DNA of 64,000 nucleotides, taken from contig FOIY01000004.1 in assembly GCA_900111435.1 (NCBI GenBank), forward strand, positions 248,001 to 312,000, given 5' to 3'. This DNA is from Ruminococcaceae bacterium KH2T8 (GTDB lineage Bacteria > Bacillota > Clostridia > Saccharofermentanales > Saccharofermentanaceae). Position 1 is the stretch's first letter. Each line of letters opens with the position of its first letter. This document shows, in pieces, positions 8,800 to 17,727 of the stretch. The notes under the pieces were generated by a model. The model did not search any database. It worked only from the letters and a program-made list of their open reading frames with translations, and was not told where the DNA came from. The translations under genes and the position numbers were made by a program.

Positions 8800-9511
8800 T
8801 GTCATATCGGTAGAGAATATGAGAAACAGTGATGCCGCCGCGATAAACGGCGGCATTCCTTCGCTCGAACTGATGCGCCGCGCGGCACAGGGAATATTCG
8901 ACCTATCTGATCTTAAGGGAAAGACCGTGATCGTAGTCGGAAGCGGCAATAACGGCGGGGACGGCTTTGCCCTCGCATCGATAATGGCAGACAGCGGAAA
9001 TATCCCCGATATCGTCACCGTAACTGATCACTATTCTCCCGACAGCACTTATTACATGAACGAAGCTGTCGTAAGATCGGTAAAGATCCTGCCGTTTAGG
9101 AAGGGCGAAGGGATCTTTGAGCAGTACGACTCTATCGTAGACTGTCTTCTCGGGACAGGAACTAAAGGTGATGTCAGAGGCGTATATAAGGATGTGATCG
9201 AAGAGATAAATACTGCGGGCCAAAGCTGCTACGTTGTCAGCGCGGATATCAACAGCGGCTTAAACGGAGATACGGGCGAAGGATCCTGTGCAGTCAAGTC
9301 GGATCTGACCGTATCGATCGGCTCTCACAAAAGAGGCGTGGTCTTATCTTATGTTTCAAATGCCGGCTTCATCTCCGAGCTTGTCGCTTGTGATATCGGT
9401 ATCAGGATAGATAACAGGGAAGATTACTTTTTAAGTGACGGTGAATGGCGCGAGATGGGCTTTCCCGAAGAAGAGAGAATTCACAAGGAGCAGGCGGTTT
9501 ATTACAGATGA
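8792..9511 (+). CDS. nnrE: NAD(P)H-hydrate epimerase domain protein (YjeF N-terminal type)
   Basis: 239 residues corresponding to the YjeF_N fold, which epimerises damaged R-NAD(P)HX to the S form for repair. Motifs seen are MRNSDAAAINGGIPSLELM at the start, VVGSGNNGGDGFALA (nucleotide-binding loop), DCLLGTGTKGDVRG and SADINSGLNGDTGE. Many bacteria carry it fused to an ADP-dependent NAD(P)HX dehydratase; here only the epimerase half is present. The gene overlaps the EAL gene by 8 bases and the HAD gene by 4 bases (ATGA). Family assignment is firm; the exact activity is inferred. Confidence 0.85.
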   Translation: MVDVISVENMRNSDAAAINGGIPSLELMRRAAQGIFDLSDLKGKTVIVVGSGNNGGDGFALASIMADSGNIPDIVTVTDHYSPDSTYYMNEAVVRSVKILPFRKGEGIFEQYDSIVDCLLGTGTKGDVRGVYKDVIEEINTAGQSCYVVSADINSGLNGDTGEGSCAVKSDLTVSIGSHKRGVVLSYVSNAGFISELVACDIGIRIDNREDYFLSDGEWREMGFPEEERIHKEQAVYYR

Positions 9512-10296
9512 GAGCACTGTTCTTTGATATAGACGGAACACTTTGGGACAGACATAATAATATTCCCGAGAGTACATTCGAAGCGATAAGGAAAGCAAGA
9601 GAGAACGGACACAAGACCTTTATCTGCAGCGGCAGGTCAAGGGGATACATTACGAACCCCGATCTTCTCGGGATAGGATTTGACGGTATCGTATCTGCCT
9701 GCGGGACCATGATCGAGTATCAGGGCAAGGAGATATTCTCCAGGTCGATCCCGACTGATATCGTGGAATATACGATAGATACTGTAAGGAGATTCGGATT
9801 TCGCCCCATACTCGAGGGCAAGGAATACCTATATATCGAAGAGCGTGAGTTCAAGGATGATCCCTATGGCCGCAAGCTCTTCTCCGAACTCAAGGACAGG
9901 CGCCTTCCCATCGATGAGATGAGAGGTAAGTGGGATATCAATAAGCTCTCGTGTGCAACGGACGGATGTGAGACCAGGGAATGCTTCGATCTTCTCTCTG
10001 ACTATTACGATATGATCATCCATAATTCGGCGATCGTCGAGATGGTACCTAAAGGCTATAACAAAGGTACCGGACTGATCCATGCTTGCGAGCTCATAGG
10101 AGCAGATCCCGCTGAATCTGTTGCATTCGGTGACAGCGTGAACGATCTTGATATGTTCAGGGCGGCAGGAACGGCAGTTGCCATGGGGAACGGAGCTGAG
10201 ATCGCCAGGTCGAACGCGGATCTCGTCACGACGTCTATTCACGATAACGGGATCTACAATGCAATGGTAAGTCTCGGTCTCATTCAGCAGGCTTGA
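9508..10296 (+). CDS. Cof-type HAD-IIB phosphatase
   Basis: 262 residues. The N-terminal FFDIDGTLWD holds the nucleophile and general acid/base aspartates of haloacid dehalogenase phosphatases; FICSGRS is motif II; the C-terminal FGDSVNDLDMFRAAGTAVAMGNG is motif IV. The insertion between motifs fits subclass IIB (Cof), which dephosphorylates sugar phosphates and cofactors; the substrate is unknown. An upstream in-frame ATG at 9445 exists but lies inside nnrE; the ATG at 9508 overlaps the nnrE stop (ATGA) and places the DxD motif near the N-terminus as expected. The 3' end overlaps the convergent LysR gene by 17 bases. Confidence 0.88.
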   Translation: MRALFFDIDGTLWDRHNNIPESTFEAIRKARENGHKTFICSGRSRGYITNPDLLGIGFDGIVSACGTMIEYQGKEIFSRSIPTDIVEYTIDTVRRFGFRPILEGKEYLYIEEREFKDDPYGRKLFSELKDRRLPIDEMRGKWDINKLSCATDGCETRECFDLLSDYYDMIIHNSAIVEMVPKGYNKGTGLIHACELIGADPAESVAFGDSVNDLDMFRAAGTAVAMGNGAEIARSNADLVTTSIHDNGIYNAMVSLGLIQQA

Positions 10297-11137
10297 CCAG
10301 TTTGTTCAGCAATTGCCAAAACTCATAAGCAGGAGAGTTCGGTCGGATATTCTTTCTGGCCACGATCACGATATGTTCCGTTACTTTCGGGTAGAGAGGA
10401 ACAATGGTAATGCGATCGCTCTTAAATGCGGAGGAAAGGGTATCGGGAACTATAGAACATCCCCGTCCGTTAGCCGTCATCGCGAGTGATAACAGGAGGC
10501 TGTTCGTAACTACCGAATAGTTTAACGTATCACCGAAGAGATCCTCGCAGATATCGCTGAGCTCGACGGGATAAACAAGTGATGTATGCTGAAGCTCATA
10601 ATGTGATATATACGCCTTCGATGCGAACGGGTGTCCGGCCGGAACTGCGACATGGTAATCAATGTCCAGACTTATGGTATCAAAGGAATCGTCTGTATAT
10701 TCGTAATCGGCGCACACCATAAAATCTATCATTTCGTTCATGAGAGCGTTTCTCAGATCCCTTCTGTTTCCGTAGTGTATTTCCGTGCGCAGATCAGGCT
10801 TTTGCTCGATAAACGTCTGCAGTGCATCGGTTAACGGGACCGAATACTTTTCGCGCGAAAGTCCTATCGATATACCGCCGCTGTCCGAAAGGCTCTCCAT
10901 CCTCTTTAATATGACGATCAGGAGCCTTGCAAGATCGTAGAAGAGCAATCCTTTTTCAGTGGAGATAAAGCTCTTTTTGTCTTTCCTGTAAAGATCGAAC
11001 TCGAGTCTTGAGCTCAGATGAGAAAGATCTCGCGATAAAGTGGACGAACTGAGTTCGATGCTCTTCGAAACTTTTTGGAGATTAGCTTTCCTTACCGTGG
11101 TCACGTAGATCCACAGTTCTCGAATATCTACATTCAT
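10280..11137 (-). CDS. LysR-family transcriptional regulator
   Basis: 285 residues. Residues 1-60 form the LysR winged helix-turn-helix (DIRELWIYVTTVRKANLQKVSKSIELSSSTLSRDLSHLSSRL). The rest is a LysR substrate-binding fold with DFMVCADYEYTDDSFDTISL and a C-terminal GCSIVPDTL segment. It starts 8 bases after the stop of the Sel1-repeat gene, so the two are probably co-transcribed. The regulated genes and ligand cannot be deduced; no metabolic neighbour is divergently oriented from it, unlike classic LysR arrangements. Confidence 0.85.
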   Translation of the reverse strand: MNVDIRELWIYVTTVRKANLQKVSKSIELSSSTLSRDLSHLSSRLEFDLYRKDKKSFISTEKGLLFYDLARLLIVILKRMESLSDSGGISIGLSREKYSVPLTDALQTFIEQKPDLRTEIHYGNRRDLRNALMNEMIDFMVCADYEYTDDSFDTISLDIDYHVAVPAGHPFASKAYISHYELQHTSLVYPVELSDICEDLFGDTLNYSVVTNSLLLSLAMTANGRGCSIVPDTLSSAFKSDRITIVPLYPKVTEHIVIVARKNIRPNSPAYEFWQLLNKLVKPAE

Positions 11138-11145
11138 AATTGGAC

Positions 11146-12753
11146 CTAGGTACGCGGTCTTTTGATTTCGTATGAAGCAGCCCCGATGACCGCGACCGAC
11201 CTTCCGTTACATAAAAATGTTATTGAATCGGGTCTGTTCTTATTTTCAGTCGTACTTATGGTATCGAAGATCAGGGTTCCGCCTGAACTTTCCGGATACT
11301 CACATATCATTACGGAAGATGCGATGAAGGATATGCTGTCCGTAAGGTCACAACAGTCAAAATACGGATAGCATACGAGGGTCATACCGCTGTCGCGCTC
11401 GTCGTAACGGGAAGAACGGGTAACGGTCACTTTGACGCGATCGTTCTTGAGATGCTTGATCTTCAACTCGTAAAGACAATAAGCGTGGCTTCCGATGAAT
11501 TCGAACAACTGAGTAGGAGCGGTGTCTTTGTATGTCTTTCTCGCATGAGGGATGTCGGGAGACAGTTCCGCCATCTTGGTGCGCAGCTTTTTCTTGACGG
11601 TCTCATCGCCGAAGAAGCTGTTTTCCTGCATCCTTAACGTGAGGGCGAACTCTGCCTGAAGATAGAACCTGTATGCTCGAAACTTCATAAGATCGGCAGA
11701 GATCGGGTTTAATTCTTCGAGCTGGATATTACCCATTCGAAGAGCTACATCAGCGAACTCACCGTCAAACTCACCCTGCTCGAAACGATATCTGTATTCA
11801 CCGTAGAGTTTCTCGATCATGCCTGCGGCGAGCATCGTATTCTTCTTGACGAACTGTCCTTTGAGGAACATGTCGGCGAGTTTGTATTTTGATTCGGTAA
11901 CGCCGAATGTCGAAGCTACCGAATAATAATAGAAAGCTTTCTCGTAATCGGGGACACCGTCTGAGAGACGGCCGTAATAGTAGATGTATCCAAGGGTATT
12001 GGCCGCATATCCGAAGCTTCCTTCTTTCCAGAGCCTCTCCATGCAATCAGCGGCTGTCTGCCAGTTGCATTCATAGACGCTCGAACCGCCGTAGCAGGCG
12101 TAACCCTTGATCCTCAACGCGTCGAAATCGCCCTTCTCCGCGAGCTCGTCAGTGAAAGTCTTGAATGCCGCACGTGTTACGGGATCCAGATCTCTTAAGA
12201 TCATGTCGTTATCGAGTTCTTTGATAAAGTCATGCTTTATGGCATCGATGTAACGGCCGGGAAGGACTTCTTCATTTTCTGCGGCCTCCCAGTGCCACTT
12301 GATCTGAAGGAGGATCTGATCTATCTGAAGGTATTCATTGAGGTCGATCTGCATGTCGCTCAATGTAAAGTCCTCATACATCAGATAGATCTTTCGGATT
12401 ATCCACATGAGAAGATCGTTATCGGAGACCGGAAGCCAGGTAAGCCTTGTATTCTTGATGCTCGCAGGAGTGGGACCGAAAAGGTCGGATAAGCAGAGAT
12501 AATCGTAGAGCTGAACGATCAGCGGTTCCCACCAGTTAAGGAAGAATGAGATCGCAGTAAGATGAAGCTCCCTGCACTTGCTGAGGACTTCCTCCATATC
12601 CTCGAGTTCCATGCGATAGTATTCGTAACACTCGATATCATCAGGGGAAACGTGACTATAGGGACGTACCGTGATGTCGTTCCAGCTCTTGCTCATGGAG
12701 GCATAATCTCGAAGCATCTCCTTGGATATGTAGATCTTCTTGTTGCCGTTCAT
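11146..12753 (-). CDS. Sel1/TPR-like repeat protein of unknown function
   Basis: 535 residues when started at the ATG at 12753, which has AAGGAGAAGG just upstream; a longer frame to 12831 has no good start context. The middle (about residues 215-350) holds Sel1-like helical repeats (AANTLGYIYYYG...YEKAFYYYSVASTFGVTESKYKLADMFLKGQ). The N-terminal 200 residues are helical and rich in Trp and Tyr; the C-terminal about 110 residues look beta-rich. No catalytic motif and no signal peptide are visible. Sel1 repeats usually mediate protein-protein contacts. It is followed by the LysR gene on the same strand. Confidence 0.7.
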   Translation of the reverse strand: MNGNKKIYISKEMLRDYASMSKSWNDITVRPYSHVSPDDIECYEYYRMELEDMEEVLSKCRELHLTAISFFLNWWEPLIVQLYDYLCLSDLFGPTPASIKNTRLTWLPVSDNDLLMWIIRKIYLMYEDFTLSDMQIDLNEYLQIDQILLQIKWHWEAAENEEVLPGRYIDAIKHDFIKELDNDMILRDLDPVTRAAFKTFTDELAEKGDFDALRIKGYACYGGSSVYECNWQTAADCMERLWKEGSFGYAANTLGYIYYYGRLSDGVPDYEKAFYYYSVASTFGVTESKYKLADMFLKGQFVKKNTMLAAGMIEKLYGEYRYRFEQGEFDGEFADVALRMGNIQLEELNPISADLMKFRAYRFYLQAEFALTLRMQENSFFGDETVKKKLRTKMAELSPDIPHARKTYKDTAPTQLFEFIGSHAYCLYELKIKHLKNDRVKVTVTRSSRYDERDSGMTLVCYPYFDCCDLTDSISFIASSVMICEYPESSGGTLIFDTISTTENKNRPDSITFLCNGRSVAVIGAASYEIKRPRT

Positions 12754-12872
12754 AAGCCTTCTCCTTCGGGGGTTTTTATACTGAAATTTTATCGTGATAA
12801 TTTGTAAATAACAAATATTATGTGTAAACAAATGTAGTACAATGTAGTAAATAAACTTTTACGGAGGTCGAT

Positions 12873-13883
12873 ATGGGACTTAATTTCAGGAAGAGTATTT
12901 CGATCCTTCCGGGTGTAAGACTTAATCTCAGTAAGTCGGGTGTCAGTGCCAGTTTCGGTAAGAAGGGCATAAGGCAGAGCATCAGTACTTCGGGTCGGGC
13001 GACGACGACTCTCGGTATCCCCGGAACAGGTGTCTATTATACAAAGCAGACCAATGTAAAGAAGCTCGCGGGTGGCCTTAAGGACAAGATCACGGGCAAG
13101 GATGACAAGAACTCCAAGGGTAAGAGCGCCAAGGCTTCAGACAGTGCAGCAGCATCGAAGAAGTCCGGTCCCGATGAGGCTCAGATCGCGGCTAATAAGC
13201 AGCAGGTAGAAGAATATGAGGCATATGTCATGAGCATCAAGTCCGTCCATAAGCAAAGTGACGGAATGATAGACTGGCAGGCTCTTAACAAGGGAGAGGT
13301 GCCCACTAATATCGTAAAGGGAAGTGAAGAATATAAGGCATGGCTTGAGCTCAAGGAATTCTCCGATGAAGTCCTTGCGGGTGATATCGACAGCTACTTC
13401 GCGATCATTGACGAAGTGAAGCCTTTCGATGATCTTCTCGAATTCGGAAGTAATTTCCAGGTGGGTACGGACAGAGCGGATCTTCTCGAGATCGAGTTCG
13501 CAGTCAAGTCCGACGACGTAGTACCCAAGATCGAGATGTCTTTAAAGGCTAACGGTGAGATCTCCGAGAAGGAGCTTTCCAAGACGGCTTATTTCGATCT
13601 TATGCAGGATTATGTGAGCAGTACGACAATTAGGATCGCAAGGGATGCTTTCGCGCTCCTTCCCGTTGATACGGTGATCGTTCATGCGGTAGATAATATC
13701 CTTAATACCGCTACGGGTTATGAGGAAGAGTTGACCCTCCTGTCCGTTAAGTTCACGAGAGAAAAGCTCATGTCCTTGAACCTTGCGATGGTAGATCCTT
13801 CGGACGCGCTCTCACAGTTTGAGTGTAATATGAAGTTTAAGAAGACAGCAGGCTTTGATCCCGTCGACAGAGTGCTCGGCTGA
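12873..13883 (+). CDS. DUF4236 domain protein
   Basis: 336 residues. The first 55 residues (MGLNFRKSISILPGVRLNLSKSG...GIPGTGVYYTKQ) match the short DUF4236 domain, often found at the N-terminus of proteins of unknown function. A low-complexity Lys/Ser/Gly linker (about 65-105) leads to a region without recognised domains (about 110-336). ACGGAGG lies just before the ATG. It is transcribed divergently from the Sel1-repeat gene; the 119-base space between them is AT-rich and must hold both promoters. Confidence 0.75.
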   Translation: MGLNFRKSISILPGVRLNLSKSGVSASFGKKGIRQSISTSGRATTTLGIPGTGVYYTKQTNVKKLAGGLKDKITGKDDKNSKGKSAKASDSAAASKKSGPDEAQIAANKQQVEEYEAYVMSIKSVHKQSDGMIDWQALNKGEVPTNIVKGSEEYKAWLELKEFSDEVLAGDIDSYFAIIDEVKPFDDLLEFGSNFQVGTDRADLLEIEFAVKSDDVVPKIEMSLKANGEISEKELSKTAYFDLMQDYVSSTTIRIARDAFALLPVDTVIVHAVDNILNTATGYEEELTLLSVKFTREKLMSLNLAMVDPSDALSQFECNMKFKKTAGFDPVDRVLG

Positions 13884-13891
13884 TAAGACTT

Positions 13892-14068
13892 ATGAGTAAG
13901 GACGAGAAGGATTTTGTCGATAAGTACAGAGCGGTCCACGGCGGTACCGAAGTGGAAGCGATGCTTCAGTATCGAAAGATGAACCTGACGTCGACTCCCT
14001 ATAATCGAAAGTCCCCGGAAGACTTCATCGGGGATCAGCACAGGACCGGCACTCCTTTAGATCAGTAA
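13892..14068 (+). CDS. Small hypothetical protein, 58 residues
   Basis: An open frame beginning ATG AGT AAG GAC eight bases after the DUF4236 stop and ending TAA at 14066-14068. The product begins MSKDEKDFVDKYRAVHGGTE and ends GTPLDQ; it is hydrophilic and has no Cys. Codon use is like its neighbours and a rho-independent terminator follows immediately, which supports a real terminal gene of the DUF4236 transcript. No recognised family; the ribosome binding site is poor. Confidence 0.5.
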   Translation: MSKDEKDFVDKYRAVHGGTEVEAMLQYRKMNLTSTPYNRKSPEDFIGDQHRTGTPLDQ

Positions 14069-14076
14069 ATGATACG

Positions 14077-14102
14077 AGGCGACCTCACAAGGGTCGCCTT
14101 TT
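14077..14102 (+). terminator. Rho-independent terminator
   Basis: Arms AGGCGACC (14077-14084) and GGTCGCCT (14092-14099) with a short loop, followed by a T run. Ends the DUF4236/small ORF transcript. Confidence 0.85.
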
Positions 14103-14233
14103 CTATGGCTTCTTTTCGGACCTTGATGTTTCGGGAATCCAGATGAACGATAAATTAATATTGAAAAACAATAAAAATATATTGCCTTTCGAGTGATAAG
14201 GTGATACCATGTCTTCGAAATGGAGGTTCACCG

Positions 14234-15328
14234 ATGTCTGAGGTATATACTTTTCTTTTTGTCATTATCGCGTTGCTCGCCCCGGGTACACTTACCATCT
14301 GGAATATATACAACTGCATTGCTAAGAAGCCAAAGTTCGAGAAGACCATATCGCTACTGACCTTTGTTCTCGGAGCTTTCCTTTACTTGCTCCTGATGAT
14401 CGTGATGTTCGATCTGAGCGGTGATTGGGACAAGGCGATCTACGTAGGCCAGTACCATTATCCGTTATCTTCAAAGTATACGTTTGCCTTTATGCTGATC
14501 CTGCTGCCCGGTATTGCAGGATATCTTACGTTGTTGTTCTCTAAAGGAGATAAGCTTCCGCCTTTGTTGTCCGCTCTCTGTGTTTCCGGAGTGCTCATCC
14601 TTAACGTGATGAGTCTTGCCGTTGCTCTGCAGCTCTTAAAAAACGCCATAATGAATCCTTTCAGTATCTTCTTTATGGTGTACCACTTTAATGTACTGTT
14701 GCTGTCAGTAAGAGTTGTCGTACGCCACTTACGCGAGCAGATCGAATACTACAAAACGAGGGAAGAAGAGCTCAAGGCGAGGAAGGGACTTTACAGGTTT
14801 TATACGAAGCTTTCGAGCATCTCGCAGTATGCCTTGCCGGTACTTATGTGCCTGTTCTTTATCGTAGCGGTACTGGAGATAATATTCGTTCTGACAGGTC
14901 AGGGTCTGGATGCTCCGATAAAGATGTTTACCGATACCGCGGACTGGACATTCTCGCAGCAGATACCGCCTCCGCCTTTGGAGTACGACGGACACTATCT
15001 CTGTACCGTTGCGGCAGGAGGTCATAAGAAGATCGTAAAGCCCACAAGGCTCGGAAGGAGAAGAGGCGCGATCATCGTTGTGAACCGCCAGCTGTGTATC
15101 GCCAATGCTTTCGAAGACGTAATTCAGGAAAGGCACCCTGTATTTCACAGGAAGATACGTCACTTCTACGATACCCACGGATATCCTTTATCAAGGCTCA
15201 TAACAAATGAGAGAAGAGCCGATATAGTCTACTTCCTCATGAAGCCTCTCGAGTGGGTCTTCCTTATATTCCTCTACCTTGTAGATCGTCGTCCCGAGGA
15301 AAGGATAGAACGCCAGTATAGTCTGTAA
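14234..15328 (+). CDS. Polytopic membrane protein of unknown function (possibly DUF6688-like)
   Basis: 364 residues from the ATG at 14234, chosen because GGAGG lies 7 bases upstream; an in-frame ATG at 14201 lacks a ribosome binding site. The N-terminal half carries about five hydrophobic segments (EVYTFLFVIIALLAPGTL, ISLLTFVLGAFLYLLLMIVM, FAFMLILLPGIAGYLTLL and others), with one more near residues 205-230. The C-terminal part (about 255-345) is hydrophilic: GHYLCTVAAGGHKKIVKP and AIIVVNRQLCIANAFEDVI. This resembles an uncharacterised family I associate with DUF6688, from memory only. Single gene between two terminators. Confidence 0.6.
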   Translation: MSEVYTFLFVIIALLAPGTLTIWNIYNCIAKKPKFEKTISLLTFVLGAFLYLLLMIVMFDLSGDWDKAIYVGQYHYPLSSKYTFAFMLILLPGIAGYLTLLFSKGDKLPPLLSALCVSGVLILNVMSLAVALQLLKNAIMNPFSIFFMVYHFNVLLLSVRVVVRHLREQIEYYKTREEELKARKGLYRFYTKLSSISQYALPVLMCLFFIVAVLEIIFVLTGQGLDAPIKMFTDTADWTFSQQIPPPPLEYDGHYLCTVAAGGHKKIVKPTRLGRRRGAIIVVNRQLCIANAFEDVIQERHPVFHRKIRHFYDTHGYPLSRLITNERRADIVYFLMKPLEWVFLIFLYLVDRRPEERIERQYSL

Positions 15329-15333
15329 TCAAG

Positions 15334-15361
15334 AACACCTCCCGTAGTTTCGGGAGGTGTT
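15334..15361. terminator. Strong bidirectional terminator between convergent genes
   Basis: Perfect 11-base arms AACACCTCCCG (15334-15344) and CGGGAGGTGTT (15351-15361) around a 6-base loop. It lies between the stop of the membrane protein gene (plus strand) and the stop of the cysteine synthase gene (minus strand) and can serve both. Confidence 0.9.
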
Positions 15362-15366
15362 TGATG

Positions 15367-16296
15367 TTATCTTTCAAAAAGTTCGGTGCTGAAATATCTC
15401 TCGCCCGTGTCGGGGAGGATCGTCACTACGCGTTTGCCTTTGCCGAGGAGCTTTGCCATACGAAGCGCAACGCAAACATTGGTGCCGCTCGAGATACCGC
15501 AGAGGATACCTTCTTTCTTTCCGAGATCCAATGTGGTGCTGATGGCTTCATCGTCCGTCACGATCTCGATGCCGGAGATTATGTCTCTGTCTAAGATCGG
15601 AGGGATGAGTCCGTCGCCGATACCCATCTGAAGATGAGAGCCGATGGAGCCTCCGGATAATATTGCCGCATGCTCGGGCTCGGCTGCCCAGATGAGCATA
15701 TCGGGATTCTTTTCTTTCAGGACCTTGCCGATACCCGTGATGGTACCGCCCGTTCCGATGCCTGAGCAGAAGCCGTCGATAGGACCGTCGATCTGCTCTA
15801 AGATCTCAAGTGCAGTGCCGTTCGTATGTGCGCAGATGTTCTCGGGATTGGAGAACTGATCAGGCATGAAGACATTGGGGTCTTCAGCTGCCATCCTCTT
15901 TGCCTCTTCGATACATCTGTCGATGCATTCACCGATATTATCGTTGTCGTGGATGAGCTTGAGTTCAGCGCCGTACTGGCGGATGAGAAGACGTCTTTCG
16001 GCACTTACCGAATCAGGCATGATGATAACTACCTTGTAGCCTTTGACTGCGCCTACGAGTGAGAGACCGATGCCCTGATTGCCGCTCGTGGGCTCAACGA
16101 TAACCGAACCGGGTTTGAGCTTACCTTCCTTCTCTGCCGCTTCGATCATGCGAAGAGCAGTCCTTGTCTTAACAGAACCGCCGATATTAAGACCTTCGTA
16201 CTTTACGAGGACCTCGGCGTCGTCGGGTCCCGTCATGTGATTGAGGCGGATGACCGGCGTATTGCCGACTGCCTCCAGTATATTATTACAGATCAT
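15367..16296 (-). CDS. cysK: Cysteine synthase (O-acetylserine sulfhydrylase)
   Basis: 309 residues, the usual length for the PLP-dependent enzyme that makes L-cysteine from O-acetylserine and sulfide. The PLP lysine is Lys43 in GGSVKTR; EPTSGNQGIGLS binds the substrate carboxylate; GIGTGGTITG binds the PLP phosphate; GISSGTN is near the C-terminus. A GGAGT ribosome binding site precedes the ATG. It lies 46 bases downstream of the acyltransferase gene on the same strand and may be co-transcribed with it. A related beta-synthase activity cannot be fully excluded. Confidence 0.93.
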   Translation of the reverse strand: MICNNILEAVGNTPVIRLNHMTGPDDAEVLVKYEGLNIGGSVKTRTALRMIEAAEKEGKLKPGSVIVEPTSGNQGIGLSLVGAVKGYKVVIIMPDSVSAERRLLIRQYGAELKLIHDNDNIGECIDRCIEEAKRMAAEDPNVFMPDQFSNPENICAHTNGTALEILEQIDGPIDGFCSGIGTGGTITGIGKVLKEKNPDMLIWAAEPEHAAILSGGSIGSHLQMGIGDGLIPPILDRDIISGIEIVTDDEAISTTLDLGKKEGILCGISSGTNVCVALRMAKLLGKGKRVVTILPDTGERYFSTELFER

Positions 16297-16342
16297 AAAT
16301 ACTCCACTTCGTTAGTAGGAAATGCTCCAATACTATACCACA

Positions 16343-17617
16343 TTATGACTTCTGCGTCTTACGGGTCTCTCTCGTGTATTTATAGATCTCCTCGGTCGCG
16401 ATCCTCGCCTTGGCTACATTAACGCCCGGCTTTACAAAGCAGTAGTATAGGCAGTCCTTGTCACCTATGCAGATGATATCGCCGATCTCGTACCAGTAAT
16501 AGTCCGCATAGAGGCTGTAGCAGGTGAGCGGTCCCTGCGAATAATCGAGCTGACCGTTGCATCCTTTGAGGGTAAAGCCGTTACCGTCGTGATGAAGCTT
16601 TCCCGTGCCGACCATATATACGGATTTAAAATCCACGATCATGCCTATCTCGACATCGGCATCGAGAGAATAGGAGCCGTTTACGACTTCTTCCCTGACG
16701 CATTCTCTTTCCCACTTATACCAGTCGGGGATATGGGGATACTCGGTATTACCGTCTGCGGCCTTCATCTGACCGAGCTCGTCGAGTTCGTAGACCTTGC
16801 CGCATGAGTGGCATGTGAGGGTGATCCCCTTGCCTTCGGTCTTTCCTTCGGCTTTGCACGCGGGGCACTTATAGAGCAGTCTGTGAAGTCCGTCCGCACG
16901 GAATGGTTCATCGACTATAACGTTATTGTCTTTCTGCCACTTAAAGTAGTCAAAATCGAAAGCCTGATCGAGTATCTCGTCGAGCTCCGCCGTTGACTTC
17001 GTTTTGTAGTCCTCCTTAGAGAAGAGACACTTGATCTCCGCGGTGACCTTTACGTCTCTCTTTTGAAGATTATTGTAGAGCGGGTCGAGCGCGAAAGCTC
17101 CGTAAGTCGTGATCATGACGACGGGGATACCGAGTCTTTTGAAGAGTACGCCCATCCTTCGCGGAAGTTTCGTAGCCGTGCCGTCGAAAGAGTAGCTTGC
17201 CTCGGGGTAGAGGAGAATGCTCGAGCCGTGCTCTGCGGCATACTGCATATCTGCGATGAGTTTTAAGTCGGTAACGAACTTCTGTGTCGGGATGCATCCG
17301 ATCTGACGCATGAGCCACTCCTTGCCTATGAAGCCGTCCGACGTACAGACGATGTTATAGGGCCTCGGATAGAGTATCTCGGAAGCGATCGATAAGTCGA
17401 TGAAGCTCGAGTGGTTCATGAGTATGAGCCACGGTCCGTCGCCGGCTCTGTCCATATCGACACGGGTATACGAAAAGCCGACTTTCTTGAGTTCGGATCT
17501 TCCGATGACATTGACGAGCTTCTTCATGAAGAAGTTTGGCTTTACGGGAAGCTTGTGCTCGCCTTTGGGCAGATTAATTACATCGCTATATGACTTATTT
17601 GTCCTCTTTATCTTCAT
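16343..17617 (-). CDS. PlsC-like acyltransferase with zinc ribbon and extra C-terminal domain
   Basis: 424 residues from the ATG at 17617, which has AGGAG upstream. Residues about 55-250 form a lysophospholipid acyltransferase fold: NHSSFID carries the catalytic HxxxxD, and YPEASYSFDG stands where most homologues have FPEGTRS. A zinc ribbon follows (KCPACKAEGK...LTCHSCGK), then about 130 residues without a known domain. The enzyme probably acylates a glycerophosphate-type acceptor at the membrane, but the unusual tail could point to another acceptor. A promoter-like TTGGCG-N16-TATAAT on the minus strand lies at 17648-17675. Confidence 0.8.
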   Translation of the reverse strand: MKIKRTNKSYSDVINLPKGEHKLPVKPNFFMKKLVNVIGRSELKKVGFSYTRVDMDRAGDGPWLILMNHSSFIDLSIASEILYPRPYNIVCTSDGFIGKEWLMRQIGCIPTQKFVTDLKLIADMQYAAEHGSSILLYPEASYSFDGTATKLPRRMGVLFKRLGIPVVMITTYGAFALDPLYNNLQKRDVKVTAEIKCLFSKEDYKTKSTAELDEILDQAFDFDYFKWQKDNNVIVDEPFRADGLHRLLYKCPACKAEGKTEGKGITLTCHSCGKVYELDELGQMKAADGNTEYPHIPDWYKWERECVREEVVNGSYSLDADVEIGMIVDFKSVYMVGTGKLHHDGNGFTLKGCNGQLDYSQGPLTCYSLYADYYWYEIGDIICIGDKDCLYYCFVKPGVNVAKARIATEEIYKYTRETRKTQKS

Positions 17618-17647
17618 GGCCCGAGACTCCTTATAAATATTATGTAA

Positions 17648-17675
17648 ATTATAGCATTTCGGCATATTACGCCAA
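17648..17675 (-). promoter_or_regulatory. Putative promoter of the acyltransferase-cysK unit
   Basis: On the minus strand TTGGCG (plus-strand 17670-17675) and TATAAT (17648-17653) are separated by 16 bases, about 30 bases upstream of the acyltransferase start. Confidence 0.55.
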
Positions 17676-17727
17676 AAAAGCTTTTGCTACAATTCGGGTA
17701 TATGACGTTCGAAAGGAGTATCGTCTC

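Noticed and set aside
9445-9507. Longer N-terminus for the HAD phosphatase
   Set aside because: It lies inside nnrE, lacks a ribosome binding site and would put 21 unconserved residues before the catalytic DxD motif.
12754-12831. Longer N-terminus for the Sel1-repeat protein
   Set aside because: The ATG at 12753 has a strong ribosome binding site; the extension lies in the AT-rich divergent promoter space.
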